A DNA stretch of 64,000 bases from Halarcobacter sp. (GCF_963676935.1 NZ_OY781470.1:1708680-1772679), one strand, 5' to 3'. Shown: positions 44,017-52,126, counted from the first letter of the stretch. Notes: a model not told the origin generated them from the sequence alone. Translations and numbers: made by a program.

Positions 44017-44448
44017 TCACTCAACACTTGTGCATGAATCGCTACTTTGACAAGTGCCTACCTCTTTTTTTGCATCTAAGTGAAGATTTAAAGCACTGTT
44101 TAATTTAGGAATATCAAAACCACATATTTTTATATCATCAACTTGGATAAGAGGTCTTTTTATTAAAATTGGTTCTTTTATCATAAGTTCAACCAACTCA
44201 TCTTTTGAATACTTATCAATATCTATCTCACCACTTTTAACTTGTGGTGCAAATTGATTTACTATTTGATTTTTTTCTAAACCATCAAAAAAACTATTTA
44301 AAGTAGCCCTATCCCATTTTGTTGATAGCATCGATTTTACTTCAAATTCAACACCATTTGCTATTAAAAGTTCTTTTTGTTTTTTATTCCCTGCACATCC
44401 AGGTTTCTCATAAAATATTACACTCTTTTTTACATAAAACACTTTCAC
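44017..44448 (-). CDS. ArsC/Spx-family, nitrogenase-associated-type protein
   Basis: The 143-residue thioredoxin-like protein starts with a strand, then the redox cysteine in KPGCAGNKKQKELL near 15-28 (single cysteine, C-x-G-N as in NifO-like members). ILIKRPLIQVDD near 93-104 is the ArsC-family R-P motif. Two more cysteines lie at the very C-terminus (CQSSDSC). Whether it reduces arsenate or has another role is unclear; no ars or nif genes are near. Confidence 0.75.
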   Translation of the reverse strand: MKVFYVKKSVIFYEKPGCAGNKKQKELLIANGVEFEVKSMLSTKWDRATLNSFFDGLEKNQIVNQFAPQVKSGEIDIDKYSKDELVELMIKEPILIKRPLIQVDDIKICGFDIPKLNSALNLHLDAKKEVGTCQSSDSCTSVE

Positions 44449-44451
44449 TCC

Positions 44452-45015
44452 TTAATCCATATAGGGAATATCTAAATTTGCATCTCTATCCCTTGCTGTG
44501 AAATCAAAACTTGTTTCAACTATAATTTTTGCTAGAGATTTTTCTATTACTTTTATTTGTAACTTATGATAATTGTTATTTGAGATATTATTCTGTATTT
44601 CTATTTTATAATACCCTAAAATTATTGGGTGTATTTTTTCTTGATTAGATACTAATTCATCTAAAAATAGTTTTAATTTAGATATATCATATTCATCAAT
44701 TTTTTTTAGTTTTCTCACTAAGTTTCTAACAAATTGTTTTGGCTGGTAACCTTCACTCATCTGCAATAATTTAGAGGCTGCATACAAATCTGCATCTTGG
44801 GCAGAGTAATTATATAGATACCTAAAGTGGTCACAAACTAAATTTATATATTTAGGGTAATGTTTTAAAACAAAAATCAACTCCTTTAAATCTCCATCAA
44901 TCAATACTTGAAATAGTGTAGCAGTTCTTTTCTCTATTTTATCCCAATGGTTTCCATCCTCTTTAAAATCACCAAGAAACCTATCATAAACCTTTAAATC
45001 ATAATTTTCTTCCAT
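44452..45015 (-). CDS. Hypothetical helical protein related to 52127-52861
   Basis: The 187-residue protein is mostly helical. Residues about 113-165 (KLKLFLDELVSNQEKIHPII in part, then LGYYK, then HKLQIKVIEKSLAKI) match the C-terminal part of the 52127-52861 product (ELKEYLEEIIEKKESIHRII in part, then LDYYK, then HILQKKGLQKLANKL). The two share K-E/K-x-I-H-x-I-I-L-x-Y-Y-K and H-x-L-Q-x-K. The other gene belongs to a MoxR/VWA cluster, so this one may supply an adaptor for the same machinery. It ends four bases before the ArsC-like gene starts. Confidence 0.6.
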   Translation of the reverse strand: MEENYDLKVYDRFLGDFKEDGNHWDKIEKRTATLFQVLIDGDLKELIFVLKHYPKYINLVCDHFRYLYNYSAQDADLYAASKLLQMSEGYQPKQFVRNLVRKLKKIDEYDISKLKLFLDELVSNQEKIHPIILGYYKIEIQNNISNNNYHKLQIKVIEKSLAKIIVETSFDFTARDRDANLDIPYMD

Positions 45016-45069
45016 GAAATTGTATATGCAATAATCATACCTCTTATTGATAGTGGTATGGAAATTGTA

Positions 45070-45075
45070 TATAAT
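45070..45075 (+). promoter_or_regulatory. Probable -10 box of the aldo/keto reductase gene
   Basis: TATAAT, 29 bases before the ATG at 45104, lies in the second copy of a 12-bp direct repeat (45016-45027 and 45061-45072) in the divergent intergenic region. Confidence 0.45.
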
Positions 45076-45103
45076 ATCGTTTCGAATTATAAAAAGGTTA
45101 ATA

Positions 45104-46291
45104 ATGCTATCAAAATATTCATTTGGAACTTACAGAACAACATATCAAAATCCCCTACATAAAGAAGCTCTTGCTTTTGCACTAGATAATGGTATCACAC
45201 ATATAGATACATCATCAAACTATATGCATGGTGAAGCAGAGATTTTAATAGCTCAGGTTTTAGAAAATAGAAAAAGAGAAGATTTTACAATTGTAACTAA
45301 AGGTGGTTATATACAAGGTGAGCTTTTAAAACAAGCTCAAAATGGATATGAGATTGATGAACTGGTTAAATATGACCAAGATTGTTATCACTCAATCTCA
45401 CAGTCTTTTATAGACCAAGAGATTCATAATAGCTTAAAAAGGTTAAATACAGACTACATAGATGTTTATTTACTCCATAACCCAGAATACTACTTAATGA
45501 AAGAGATTAAAGCTGGTATGTCAGAAGAACAAATCTTACATCATCACGAGATAATGCAAGTAAGAATCAAAAAAGCCTTTGCCCTACTTGAACAAAAGGT
45601 AAAAGATGGGAAAATAAAAGCTTATGGTATCAGCTCAAACTCTTTTTCTAAAAAAAGAAGTGATATACACTTTTTAGAATATAAACATTTAGTTGCTTAT
45701 GCAAAAGAACTAGCGGGAGAAAATCACAACTTTAAAGTGATACAGCTACCTATGAATATGTTTGAACATGATGGAATCAATGCAGCTAAATGGGCACATG
45801 AAAATGGTTTAGAAGTTCATGTAAATAGACCATTAAACGCAATTTACAAAGACAATATGCTAAGACTTGCAAGTTATAATGAGTGTATCAATTATGACAC
45901 CCTTTTAAGTCAAGTAAGAGAGATACCAAATGATGCTTTCCAAGAAGCTTTAGAACAACTTTTAGGTATAGAAAATGAATATAGATGGGCTGGAGATGTA
46001 GATGATATAATTGAGTATCAAGTTATCCCTTATATAGTAAATACAATCCAATTGGATCCAATATATTTCAAACTAGTTGATAACTTTTTAGATGCCTATA
46101 AAAACAATGTAAAATCTAAAATCTCAAAAAAAGTTAGCGAGGATTTAGGGATAAAAGAACCAATAGATTTTGCTGCACTTAAATTTTTAGAAGAGCAAGA
46201 GTTTGTAACTAGAATCCTAGTTGGGATGAGAGATAAAAGATATGTGCAAAAAGTATTGGGCTACAATGGTGTAGAGCTGAAAAACAAGTAG
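45104..46291 (+). CDS. Aldo/keto reductase family protein
   Basis: The 395-residue protein has the TIM-barrel AKR start (YSFGTYRTT, then ALDNGITHIDTSSNYMHGEAE in part with the catalytic Asp and Tyr) and DYIDVYLLHNPEYYL near 110-124. It is longer than typical AKRs, with an extra C-terminal region of about 100 residues. The ATG at 45104 has AAAAGG six bases upstream; the longer in-frame start at 45047 lies before the promoter box. The substrate is unknown. Confidence 0.82.
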   Translation: MLSKYSFGTYRTTYQNPLHKEALAFALDNGITHIDTSSNYMHGEAEILIAQVLENRKREDFTIVTKGGYIQGELLKQAQNGYEIDELVKYDQDCYHSISQSFIDQEIHNSLKRLNTDYIDVYLLHNPEYYLMKEIKAGMSEEQILHHHEIMQVRIKKAFALLEQKVKDGKIKAYGISSNSFSKKRSDIHFLEYKHLVAYAKELAGENHNFKVIQLPMNMFEHDGINAAKWAHENGLEVHVNRPLNAIYKDNMLRLASYNECINYDTLLSQVREIPNDAFQEALEQLLGIENEYRWAGDVDDIIEYQVIPYIVNTIQLDPIYFKLVDNFLDAYKNNVKSKISKKVSEDLGIKEPIDFAALKFLEEQEFVTRILVGMRDKRYVQKVLGYNGVELKNK

Positions 46292-46309
46292 GTTTTAAAC
46301 TTGCTTGTT
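46283..46309 (+). terminator. Possible terminator of the aldo/keto reductase gene
   Basis: AACAAG/CTTGTT and GTTT/AAAC form a stem with a 3x3 internal loop over the stop codon, followed by A-G-C-TTTT. Confidence 0.4.
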
Positions 46310-46591
46310 AGCTTTTATATGTACTTCCTTCTAAATTATAAAAAATGTACTTTAAAGTTAGATTCTGACTTTTTATATACATTATGTATATTAAAGTTCT
46401 AAATATCGATATAAAAGATACATGAAAATAACTTTTTCTATTTAAAAATATTTTATTTTATAATCTTTTTTAATAAAAATGCCTTAAATAAGCTTCTTTT
46501 AGAATATATAATAAATAAGTAGATTTAAGTACTTTATTTATATAATTTATATTCAATAAATAGTTATGAGATAAAATGAATGGAGATTTAA
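46292..46591 (+). other. 300-base non-coding leader of the AvcD-type gene, candidate small-RNA region
   Basis: No open frame of note. It holds a strong hairpin at 46368-46397 (ACTTT-TATATACAT and ATGTATAT-AAAGT arms, one-base loop) and a 10-bp palindrome ACTTTAAAGT at 46349-46358. AvcD genes in Vibrio are preceded by the inhibitory RNA avcI on the same strand, so this is where an analogue would lie. Nothing in the sequence proves transcription. Confidence 0.35.
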
Positions 46592-48331
46592 TTGAATACA
46601 AAAAATAGTCAAATGATATCAAGTCTTTTTGAAGAAAGAAGCAAGTTTGTAATAGTTGGACTTACTGGACGAACTGGTTCTGGATGTACAACAGCAGCAA
46701 CAATTCTTGAGCAAGAAAATCCAAATTTTCCTAATATCAAGGATGTAAATTATCAATCAAAACCATTTTTTAATAAACTTGATGCTAAACGTTACAATAT
46801 AGTTTCAGACTATACAAAGGAAAATTATTCTCAGTTTGTCTCAATAAAAGTTAGCGATTTGATTTCTGCCTATATTTTATCAATTAAAGCACCTAATATG
46901 ATAGATTTTATTTGTGCACAAACAGAATCTATTAGCAAATCAAAAATTGAAACACTTATTAAAACAGGCTCATTTTCAAATAGATTTTTAAAAACAGAAA
47001 AATTAAAAAATATTTCTAAAAAAATACTTGATCATGATACTCCTTTTGAACTAACTCCTACAGAACGTGACAAGTTTTTTACTTTCATGAAATTAATAAG
47101 AAAATTCACTAAAGAGTTTAAACGTGAATTACAAGAACTTGAAAATGAATTATATATTAATGTGTATCAAGCAGCAGGTAATTCTATAAGACGTACTGGT
47201 AAAATTCAAACTAATTATGAGATAGAAGAGTTTATACCTAAATCTGTATTTCATTTACCAGAAACTATTAATCGTTCAATTAAAATAATAAGACAAGTTA
47301 AAAGACATAATGCATTAATTGTAATTGATGCTATTAGAAACCCTTACGAGGCCATGTTTTTTAAAGAAAGATATGCTGCTTTCTATTTAATGTCCATTAA
47401 TGCCCCAAATGAAGATAGAAAAAATTATTTACAAAATATACATAAGTTTACCGTAGATAAGTTTGATGAATTAGAACAAAAGGAATCTGGTAAATCAGAT
47501 ATTAATGATTCAGACTTTATTAGTCAAAATGTTCAAAGATGTATAGAAATGTCAGATATTCACATTTTTAACCCTAGAAATGAATTAGATAACAATAATG
47601 TATTAAAAGCTCAATTAGCTTGGTATTTTGCATTAATTTTACATCCAGGGTTAATTACCCCAACTAAATTAGAACGAGTTATGCAAATAGCTTATACAGC
47701 AAAAAGTAATTCAGGTTGTATTTCTCGGCAAGTTGGCGCTGTAGTTACTGATGTAAATTTTTCTATAAAATCAGTGGGATGGAATGATGTAGCAAGAGGT
47801 CAAATACCTTGTAATTTAAGATCATTAAATGGTTTAGAACATAGCTTTGATGCTGTATCATATAGCTTATATGAACAAAATAATAAAGCTTTTAGGACGC
47901 AAGCTAAACTTGAATTTTCTAAAATAAATAATCAAGAAGGTACCAAAGGTAAAAACTTAGCCTATTGTTTTAAAGATATTAAAAATAAACTAGATGACAA
48001 AGGTAATCAAGTTCACACAAGGTCTTTACATGCCGAAGAAAATGCTTTCTTACAATTAGCAAAATACGGTAGTTCAGGAATTGAAGGTGGAAAATTATTT
48101 ACTACAGCAAGCCCATGTGAATTGTGTGCAAAAAAAGCATATCAACTTGGTATTAAACAAATTGTTTTTATTGATCCATATCCAGGTATAGCAATAGACC
48201 ACATTTTAACAATTGGAAATAATAAACCAATCTTAACGCAGTTTAGAGGGGCTGTTGGTAGAGGATATCATCAATTATATGAACCAATAATATCGTATAA
48301 AGATGAACTAAATTACTTAAAAAACTCATAA
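46592..48331 (+). CDS. avcD: AvcD-type anti-phage dCTP/dCMP deaminase with P-loop domain
   Basis: The 579-residue protein joins an N-terminal P-loop nucleotide-kinase-like domain (GLTGRTGSGCTTAA at 23-36) to a C-terminal deoxycytidylate deaminase domain. The Walker A lysine position is Cys32, a variation I recall in this family. The zinc site is complete: His480 and Glu482 in HAEENA, and Cys509 and Cys512 in SPCELC; SGCISRQVGAVVTD near 370 is the usual deaminase strand. This two-domain layout is that of AvcD, which depletes dCTP/dCMP during phage infection, not of the 150-200-residue housekeeping dCMP deaminase. The TTG start has TGGAG at 46581-46585. The gene ends in an attC-like element that includes its stop codon. 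Confidence 0.88.
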   Translation: MNTKNSQMISSLFEERSKFVIVGLTGRTGSGCTTAATILEQENPNFPNIKDVNYQSKPFFNKLDAKRYNIVSDYTKENYSQFVSIKVSDLISAYILSIKAPNMIDFICAQTESISKSKIETLIKTGSFSNRFLKTEKLKNISKKILDHDTPFELTPTERDKFFTFMKLIRKFTKEFKRELQELENELYINVYQAAGNSIRRTGKIQTNYEIEEFIPKSVFHLPETINRSIKIIRQVKRHNALIVIDAIRNPYEAMFFKERYAAFYLMSINAPNEDRKNYLQNIHKFTVDKFDELEQKESGKSDINDSDFISQNVQRCIEMSDIHIFNPRNELDNNNVLKAQLAWYFALILHPGLITPTKLERVMQIAYTAKSNSGCISRQVGAVVTDVNFSIKSVGWNDVARGQIPCNLRSLNGLEHSFDAVSYSLYEQNNKAFRTQAKLEFSKINNQEGTKGKNLAYCFKDIKNKLDDKGNQVHTRSLHAEENAFLQLAKYGSSGIEGGKLFTTASPCELCAKKAYQLGIKQIVFIDPYPGIAIDHILTIGNNKPILTQFRGAVGRGYHQLYEPIISYKDELNYLKNS

Positions 48332-48397
48332 CAAAATGCAAGAACCAATATTTGCCCTAAGGCTGCGTCAAATATTGCTCTCCTCAACTGTTAGGAG
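48325..48397 (+). repeat. attC-like gene-end element A
   Basis: The outer arms CTCATAAC (48325-48332, containing the avcD stop TAA) and GTTAGGAG (48390-48397) are complementary with one mismatch. The inner arms CAATATTTG (48346-48354) and CAAATATTG (48369-48377) are perfectly complementary around a 14-base loop. This nested palindrome of 73 bases, with R-prime-like GTTAGGA and R-double-prime-like TAAC ends, is the plan of an integron attC site. It is not a normal terminator: no T run follows. Confidence 0.55.
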
Positions 48398-48402
48398 TAC
48401 AA

Positions 48403-48435
48403 ATGTTTTTTTCTTCTTATTCAAAGGTTTTGTAA
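48403..48435 (+). CDS. Possible 10-residue leader peptide before the HNH gene
   Basis: ATG at 48403 with AGGAG at 48393-48397 (five-base spacing, part of element A) opens an 11-codon frame whose TAA is directly followed by the HNH gene ATG. It could couple translation, as ORF-11 does in class 1 integron attI1. No homology support is possible at this length. Confidence 0.3.
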   Translation: MFFSSYSKVL

Positions 48436-49212
48436 ATGAAAGAAGTATTAACTTGCTATATGTGTGATAGTATTGCAACAACAAAAGAACATGTACCACC
48501 AAAATGCCTTTTCCCTGAAAAAAAAGATATAGGAAATGACAAATATAGATTACATCTAATGACTGTACCTTCATGTGAAGAACATAATAATACAAAGTCA
48601 GATGATGACGAGTTTTTGATGGTTAGTTTAGCTGGAATTTTAGGTAACAATTCAATAGGCTATATACACTCTCAAGGAAAAGTACTGAGAGCAATTCGTA
48701 GAAGCTCATATAAACTTCTTAAAAAAGTATTTTTAAATAGTAAAAATGTAAAATTAGAAATTAAAGATAATAAATTTGTAGATATTATTATAGGTACACC
48801 TGATGTATTAAGATTAAAAAAATCATTTGAACATATTGCTTATGGAATTTATTATTACCATTTTAATAAGCGATTTGATGGGATAGTTAAAATATTTATG
48901 GATTTTATATATTATTCAAAGAAGAATCACCAAAATTATAAAGATATTATAAGAGATAAGGTTAATTTTGAATCTAAAGATAAAGAAAAATTTGGCGAAA
49001 ATAAAGATGTATTTTATTATCAGTTTCTAGATGAAGATGAATACGGACTGTTGACTTTAAAGCTATGTTTTTATGGTAGAATTGAAGTATATGCAGTATT
49101 TGCTAAAAGTGATTTTGAACTTCCTGGGGGAATGTATTTAATGAATAAGTTAATAGATAATGGAATGAAAGTCATCGTTAAAGAAGATAACACAACATAT
49201 GAGTTTAACTAA
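48436..49212 (+). CDS. HNH-type zinc-binding protein in the defence region
   Basis: The 258-residue protein starts with a Cys/His module typical of HNH nucleases: C7-x2-C10, KEHVPPKCLF with E18 H19, and C47-x2-H50-N51. The remaining 200 residues (about 60-258) are helical and beta-rich, ending in a segment with EVYAVFAKSDFEL, and match nothing I know. Many phage-defence and homing proteins share such a front. It sits right after the AvcD-type gene and ends in a second attC-like element. AAAGG precedes the ATG by eight bases. Whether it acts with AvcD or is separate cargo is unknown. Confidence 0.65.
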   Translation: MKEVLTCYMCDSIATTKEHVPPKCLFPEKKDIGNDKYRLHLMTVPSCEEHNNTKSDDDEFLMVSLAGILGNNSIGYIHSQGKVLRAIRRSSYKLLKKVFLNSKNVKLEIKDNKFVDIIIGTPDVLRLKKSFEHIAYGIYYYHFNKRFDGIVKIFMDFIYYSKKNHQNYKDIIRDKVNFESKDKEKFGENKDVFYYQFLDEDEYGLLTLKLCFYGRIEVYAVFAKSDFELPGGMYLMNKLIDNGMKVIVKEDNTTYEFN

Positions 49213-49269
49213 CTCCTAACAAGAAATATTTGACCCTGCGGTTCAAATATTTCTCAACTCAACCATTAT
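49213..49269 (+). repeat. attC-like gene-end element B
   Basis: It begins CTCCTAAC directly after the HNH stop codon, then has a perfect 11-base stem (GAAATATTTGA and TCAAATATTTC, 49223-49253) around a CCCTGCGGT loop, then CTCAACTCAACC. It aligns with element A (AATATTTG, CCCT, GCG, TCAAATATT, CTCAACT). Its 5' arm CTCCTAAC is the exact complement of A's GTTAGGAG, but its own 3' outer arm is missing. Its right half is shared with element C. Confidence 0.5.
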
Positions 49270-49286
49270 ACAAAAGGAGTTTTAAA

Positions 49287-49910
49287 ATGGAAACAGTTAC
49301 ATTAGTTTTTCTACTAACATCAACAGTTATTATCTTAACACCAGGGCAAGATATGATTATAGTTATGTCTCGTTCAATTGCTCAAGGACAAAAAGCTGGA
49401 ATAATGACTGCCTTTGGAGTAAGTGTTGAATTATTAGGACATACATTATTAGCTACATTAGGTTTAGGTGCTTTACTATTAGCATCAGAATTTTTATTTA
49501 ATATTGTAAAACTAATTGGTGCAGGATATTTAATTTATATTGGATATCAACTTTTTAGAAGTAAAGATCATACTATGAATATAAAAGATTTACCAAAGGT
49601 ATCTTACAAAAAAATGTTTATACAAGGAGTATTATCAAATATAATGAATCCAAAAATTGCTATATTTTATTTTTCCTATTTACCCCAATTTGTAATACCA
49701 AATAATGGAAATGAAACAATGCAACTTTTTATATTAGGGTTTACATTTGCTATTCTAACTTTTTTTATTAAAGCACCAATAGGATTTATATCTGGATTAT
49801 TATCTTTTTGGATAAAAACGAGACCTATTATTTTAAAAAATATCTATAGAACTAGCGGTATTATTTTAATCGGATTAGGTTTTAAACTTGCACTAGAAGA
49901 AAGAAACTAA
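49287..49910 (+). CDS. LysE/RhtB family exporter
   Basis: The 207-residue protein has six predicted helices and the LysE signature TPGQDMIIVMSRSIAQGQKAG in part near 15-36, then FGVSVELLGHTLLATLGLGA in part. Relatives export amino acids. The ATG at 49287 has AAAAGGAG seven bases upstream, immediately after element B; the longer frame from 49230 would read through that element and is rejected. The cargo is not evident. Confidence 0.87.
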   Translation: METVTLVFLLTSTVIILTPGQDMIIVMSRSIAQGQKAGIMTAFGVSVELLGHTLLATLGLGALLLASEFLFNIVKLIGAGYLIYIGYQLFRSKDHTMNIKDLPKVSYKKMFIQGVLSNIMNPKIAIFYFSYLPQFVIPNNGNETMQLFILGFTFAILTFFIKAPIGFISGLLSFWIKTRPIILKNIYRTSGIILIGLGFKLALEERN

Positions 49911-49942
49911 TAAATTTAATATTATTTATAAAAGAGGTTGAT

Positions 49943-51082
49943 ATGAAAAATATAGATAAAAACATTTTTGCACTTGGATGGGTAAGTTTTTTTACCGATA
50001 TGGCCTCTTCAATGATCACTGTCCTACTTCCTATATTTGTGGTGTATATATTGAACGAGGGGGTTGACAAGCTTGGGATTATTATTGCAATAGCCACCTT
50101 TGTGTCTTATATATTCAGAATAGTTTTTGGGTATTTGAGCGACAAATATGAAATAGTCAAACCTTTTGTGCTAAGTGGGTATCTCATCTCCGCTCTTATT
50201 AAACCACTTTTTTCTTTTAGCGAAAGTTTTGTAAGCGTCGCCTTTTTAAGGGGAGTGGAGCGAATGGGAAAAGCTGTAAGAAGTGCCTCAAAAGATTCTC
50301 TTATAAGCAGTTTTGCAAAAGAAAAGATGCATGGAAGAACCTTTGGTTTTCATAAGATGATGGATATATCAGGGGAACTTTGCGGTGCCGTGATTCTATT
50401 CTTTATATTTTTCTATTTTACAAAAGATGAGAGTACCATACGGGCAATATTCCAATTTACTGCAATTCCTGGACTATTTGCTGTTGTTATCATGATATTT
50501 TTTGTCAGCGATGCACCCAAGCTCAAAAAGAGAGACAGTGTAGTAAACAAAAAGGACTACAAGCTTTTCCCTTTTCTTTTTATCTATTTTTCTTTTCTAT
50601 TTTTTATTGTAAGTGAGCAGTTTTTTATAGTTTATGCAAAACAGGAAGGGTTTGATTTGTCCATTATCCCACTTTTTATTATGCTTTTTACCTTCGTTCA
50701 GACCCTTACTAGCTATTACGGTGGCTTATTAAGCGACAGAATCGGAAGCTATAAAATAATGCTTTTGGCTTTTGTGTTCGGGATATTATCTATCCTTAGC
50801 GTTAAATTCAATCTTTGGCTATCATTTGGCTTTTTGGGGCTGTTCACTGTTCTAAGCCTTAATGCCTTAAGGAGTTATATCTCAGCAAATGCAACCTCAA
50901 AAGGGTTCGTATTCGGTATTTTTTACGGGGGAGTTGCACTATTTAGCTCTCTTGGAGCTTTGGTAATAGGTTATATCTGGCACCATTTTGGGCTAGAAAA
51001 CGTTTTGATATTTAGTATTACAGGGATGGTATCTGTAACCTTAATGCTGATTTTAAAAGGAGAGAAAGAAGAGATTTTGTAA
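49943..51082 (+). CDS. MFS transporter of foreign base composition
   Basis: The 379-residue protein has about 12 helices with MFS loops FGYLSDKYE near 59-67 and GGLLSDRIGSYK near 264-275. KAVRSASKDSLISSFAKEKMHGRTFGFHKMMD in part marks the subgroup sometimes annotated as nickel/cobalt or multidrug MFS. The coding DNA is visibly richer in G and C (sampled lines 35-47 percent) than the genes on either side, with codons such as AGC, GGG and CTC that are rare elsewhere in the window. This suggests recent transfer from a less AT-rich relative. The substrate is unknown. Confidence 0.85.
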   Translation: MKNIDKNIFALGWVSFFTDMASSMITVLLPIFVVYILNEGVDKLGIIIAIATFVSYIFRIVFGYLSDKYEIVKPFVLSGYLISALIKPLFSFSESFVSVAFLRGVERMGKAVRSASKDSLISSFAKEKMHGRTFGFHKMMDISGELCGAVILFFIFFYFTKDESTIRAIFQFTAIPGLFAVVIMIFFVSDAPKLKKRDSVVNKKDYKLFPFLFIYFSFLFFIVSEQFFIVYAKQEGFDLSIIPLFIMLFTFVQTLTSYYGGLLSDRIGSYKIMLLAFVFGILSILSVKFNLWLSFGFLGLFTVLSLNALRSYISANATSKGFVFGIFYGGVALFSSLGALVIGYIWHHFGLENVLIFSITGMVSVTLMLILKGEKEEIL

Positions 51083-51420
51083 GAAACTTACCAAGTTGAG
51101 TATTTTTTTATACATTAAACTTCAAAAGTTAAATCTGCACTTGATTCCATTGGTACAAGGATAAACCATCAGCCATTTTCCGTTTCATTTATAAAAAAAT
51201 AAAACCATAGAAAAAAAGTTTAAATCTAGATCTCAAATTCATAGATGAACTTCTAGAAAGTTAATTTTTGACTTTCTAAACTATTTCATATATAATTTAA
51301 GTTAAGAATGATTAATAGTTTGAAATACAGAATATTTCTTTAATTATATATCAATATTTTAGTTGTTAAAAGAAAAAAAGTATATATTAAAAATACTTCT
51401 GTTAATTAAAAGGATTAACA
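51083..51420. other. 338-base non-coding stretch after the foreign MFS gene
   Basis: It contains a small hairpin at 51254-51278 (TAGAAAGT and ACTTTCTA) and long A/T runs. A short minus-strand frame near 51115-51180 reads like a protein end but has an internal stop; I could not assign it. A promoter for the 51421 gene should lie here; AAAGGA precedes that ATG. Confidence 0.4.
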
Positions 51421-52065
51421 ATGTCACTATCCGTTCAAGAAAAAGCTACTGTAAGTAATCTAAACACTTATTCAAATAATAAAAAAGAAAATACGACCTC
51501 TGTAAACGCAACTAATGTGTCTAAAAATGAGCAGGTATCACAAACGACAAAATTAACTTCAGAAGAAAATATGATACTATTTAAAAAAGAATTTTATCAG
51601 GATTTAGAAAAGATACAACGTCATGGTAGTGTAAAAAATGCTGCCATTAATATTTCAGATAAGGCATTTGAAAAAATGCAAAAAGACCCAGAATATAAAG
51701 AAAAAATACTTTCTCTTTTACAGAGAGATTTGAGCTCATCATATGCACCAAGAGATACTTCGGTACTCTTAACAGTAGGGGAATCATTGTCTCAATACAG
51801 AGGAGATTCATGGCCAACGAGCAATGATTCTGAATTTTGGGGACGATCAAAAAATAGTTTTTTTATGAAAACAGATGATAAAAATAATGATGATAGAAAA
51901 CTCAATAAAGAGGCATATTTCAAACGTTTAGAAGAACAACAGTTTTTAGCACAACAATTTTTTGAACAACAAAACAAACTACAGGAATTAGCCAAAGCTA
52001 AAAATCAAGAAGATATACTTTTTTTTAAAGCTAATCAAAAATATACAGAAATGCAAAATTTATAA
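51421..52065 (+). CDS. Orphan hypothetical protein
   Basis: The 214-residue soluble protein has a disordered Ser/Asn/Thr-rich start (about 1-45), an ordered middle (FKKEFYQDLEKIQRHGSV, then AAINISDKAFEKMQKDPEYKEKI in part, then SSYAPRDTSVLLTVGES) and a Gln-rich coiled coil at the end (about 175-210, EEQQFLAQQFFEQQNKL in part). The I-S-D-K-A-F-E-K-M-x-x-D-P stretch recalls DUF6033-type proteins, from memory only. Its stop codon is the start of element C, the same arrangement as avcD and the HNH gene. Confidence 0.6.
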   Translation: MSLSVQEKATVSNLNTYSNNKKENTTSVNATNVSKNEQVSQTTKLTSEENMILFKKEFYQDLEKIQRHGSVKNAAINISDKAFEKMQKDPEYKEKILSLLQRDLSSSYAPRDTSVLLTVGESLSQYRGDSWPTSNDSEFWGRSKNSFFMKTDDKNNDDRKLNKEAYFKRLEEQQFLAQQFFEQQNKLQELAKAKNQEDILFFKANQKYTEMQNL

Positions 52066-52092
52066 CAAATTATTTCTCAACTCAACCATTAT
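52061..52092 (+). repeat. Truncated attC-like gene-end element C
   Basis: TATAAC at 52061-52066 includes the stop codon of the upstream gene. The next bases match the right half of element B: 21 bases are identical (52072-52092 and 49249-49269), with CAAAT before them in both. The left arm and loop are absent. Confidence 0.5.
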
Positions 52093-52126
52093 GAATATCA
52101 TCTTAAGCTAAACTTTTTAAAATTGA

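Noticed and set aside
46592-48331. Housekeeping dCMP deaminase
   Set aside because: The protein is about three times too long and has the N-terminal P-loop domain of the AvcD group.
48368-48595. 75-codon minus-strand frame across element A
   Set aside because: Its residues are low-complexity and it is antisense to the HNH gene, whose Cys/His motif is clear.
49213-49260. tRNA-like GGTTCAAAT in element B
   Set aside because: No acceptor, D or anticodon arms can be folded around it; the sequence is explained by the perfect stem of the element.
48325-49269. Elements A and B as plain intrinsic terminators
   Set aside because: Neither stem is followed by a T run, and A has an outer pair of arms and a fused stop codon that a terminator does not need.
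51115-51180. Short minus-strand frame ending in ESSADLTFEV
   Set aside because: Too short, has an internal stop and matches no family I know; mentioned only as a possible gene remnant.
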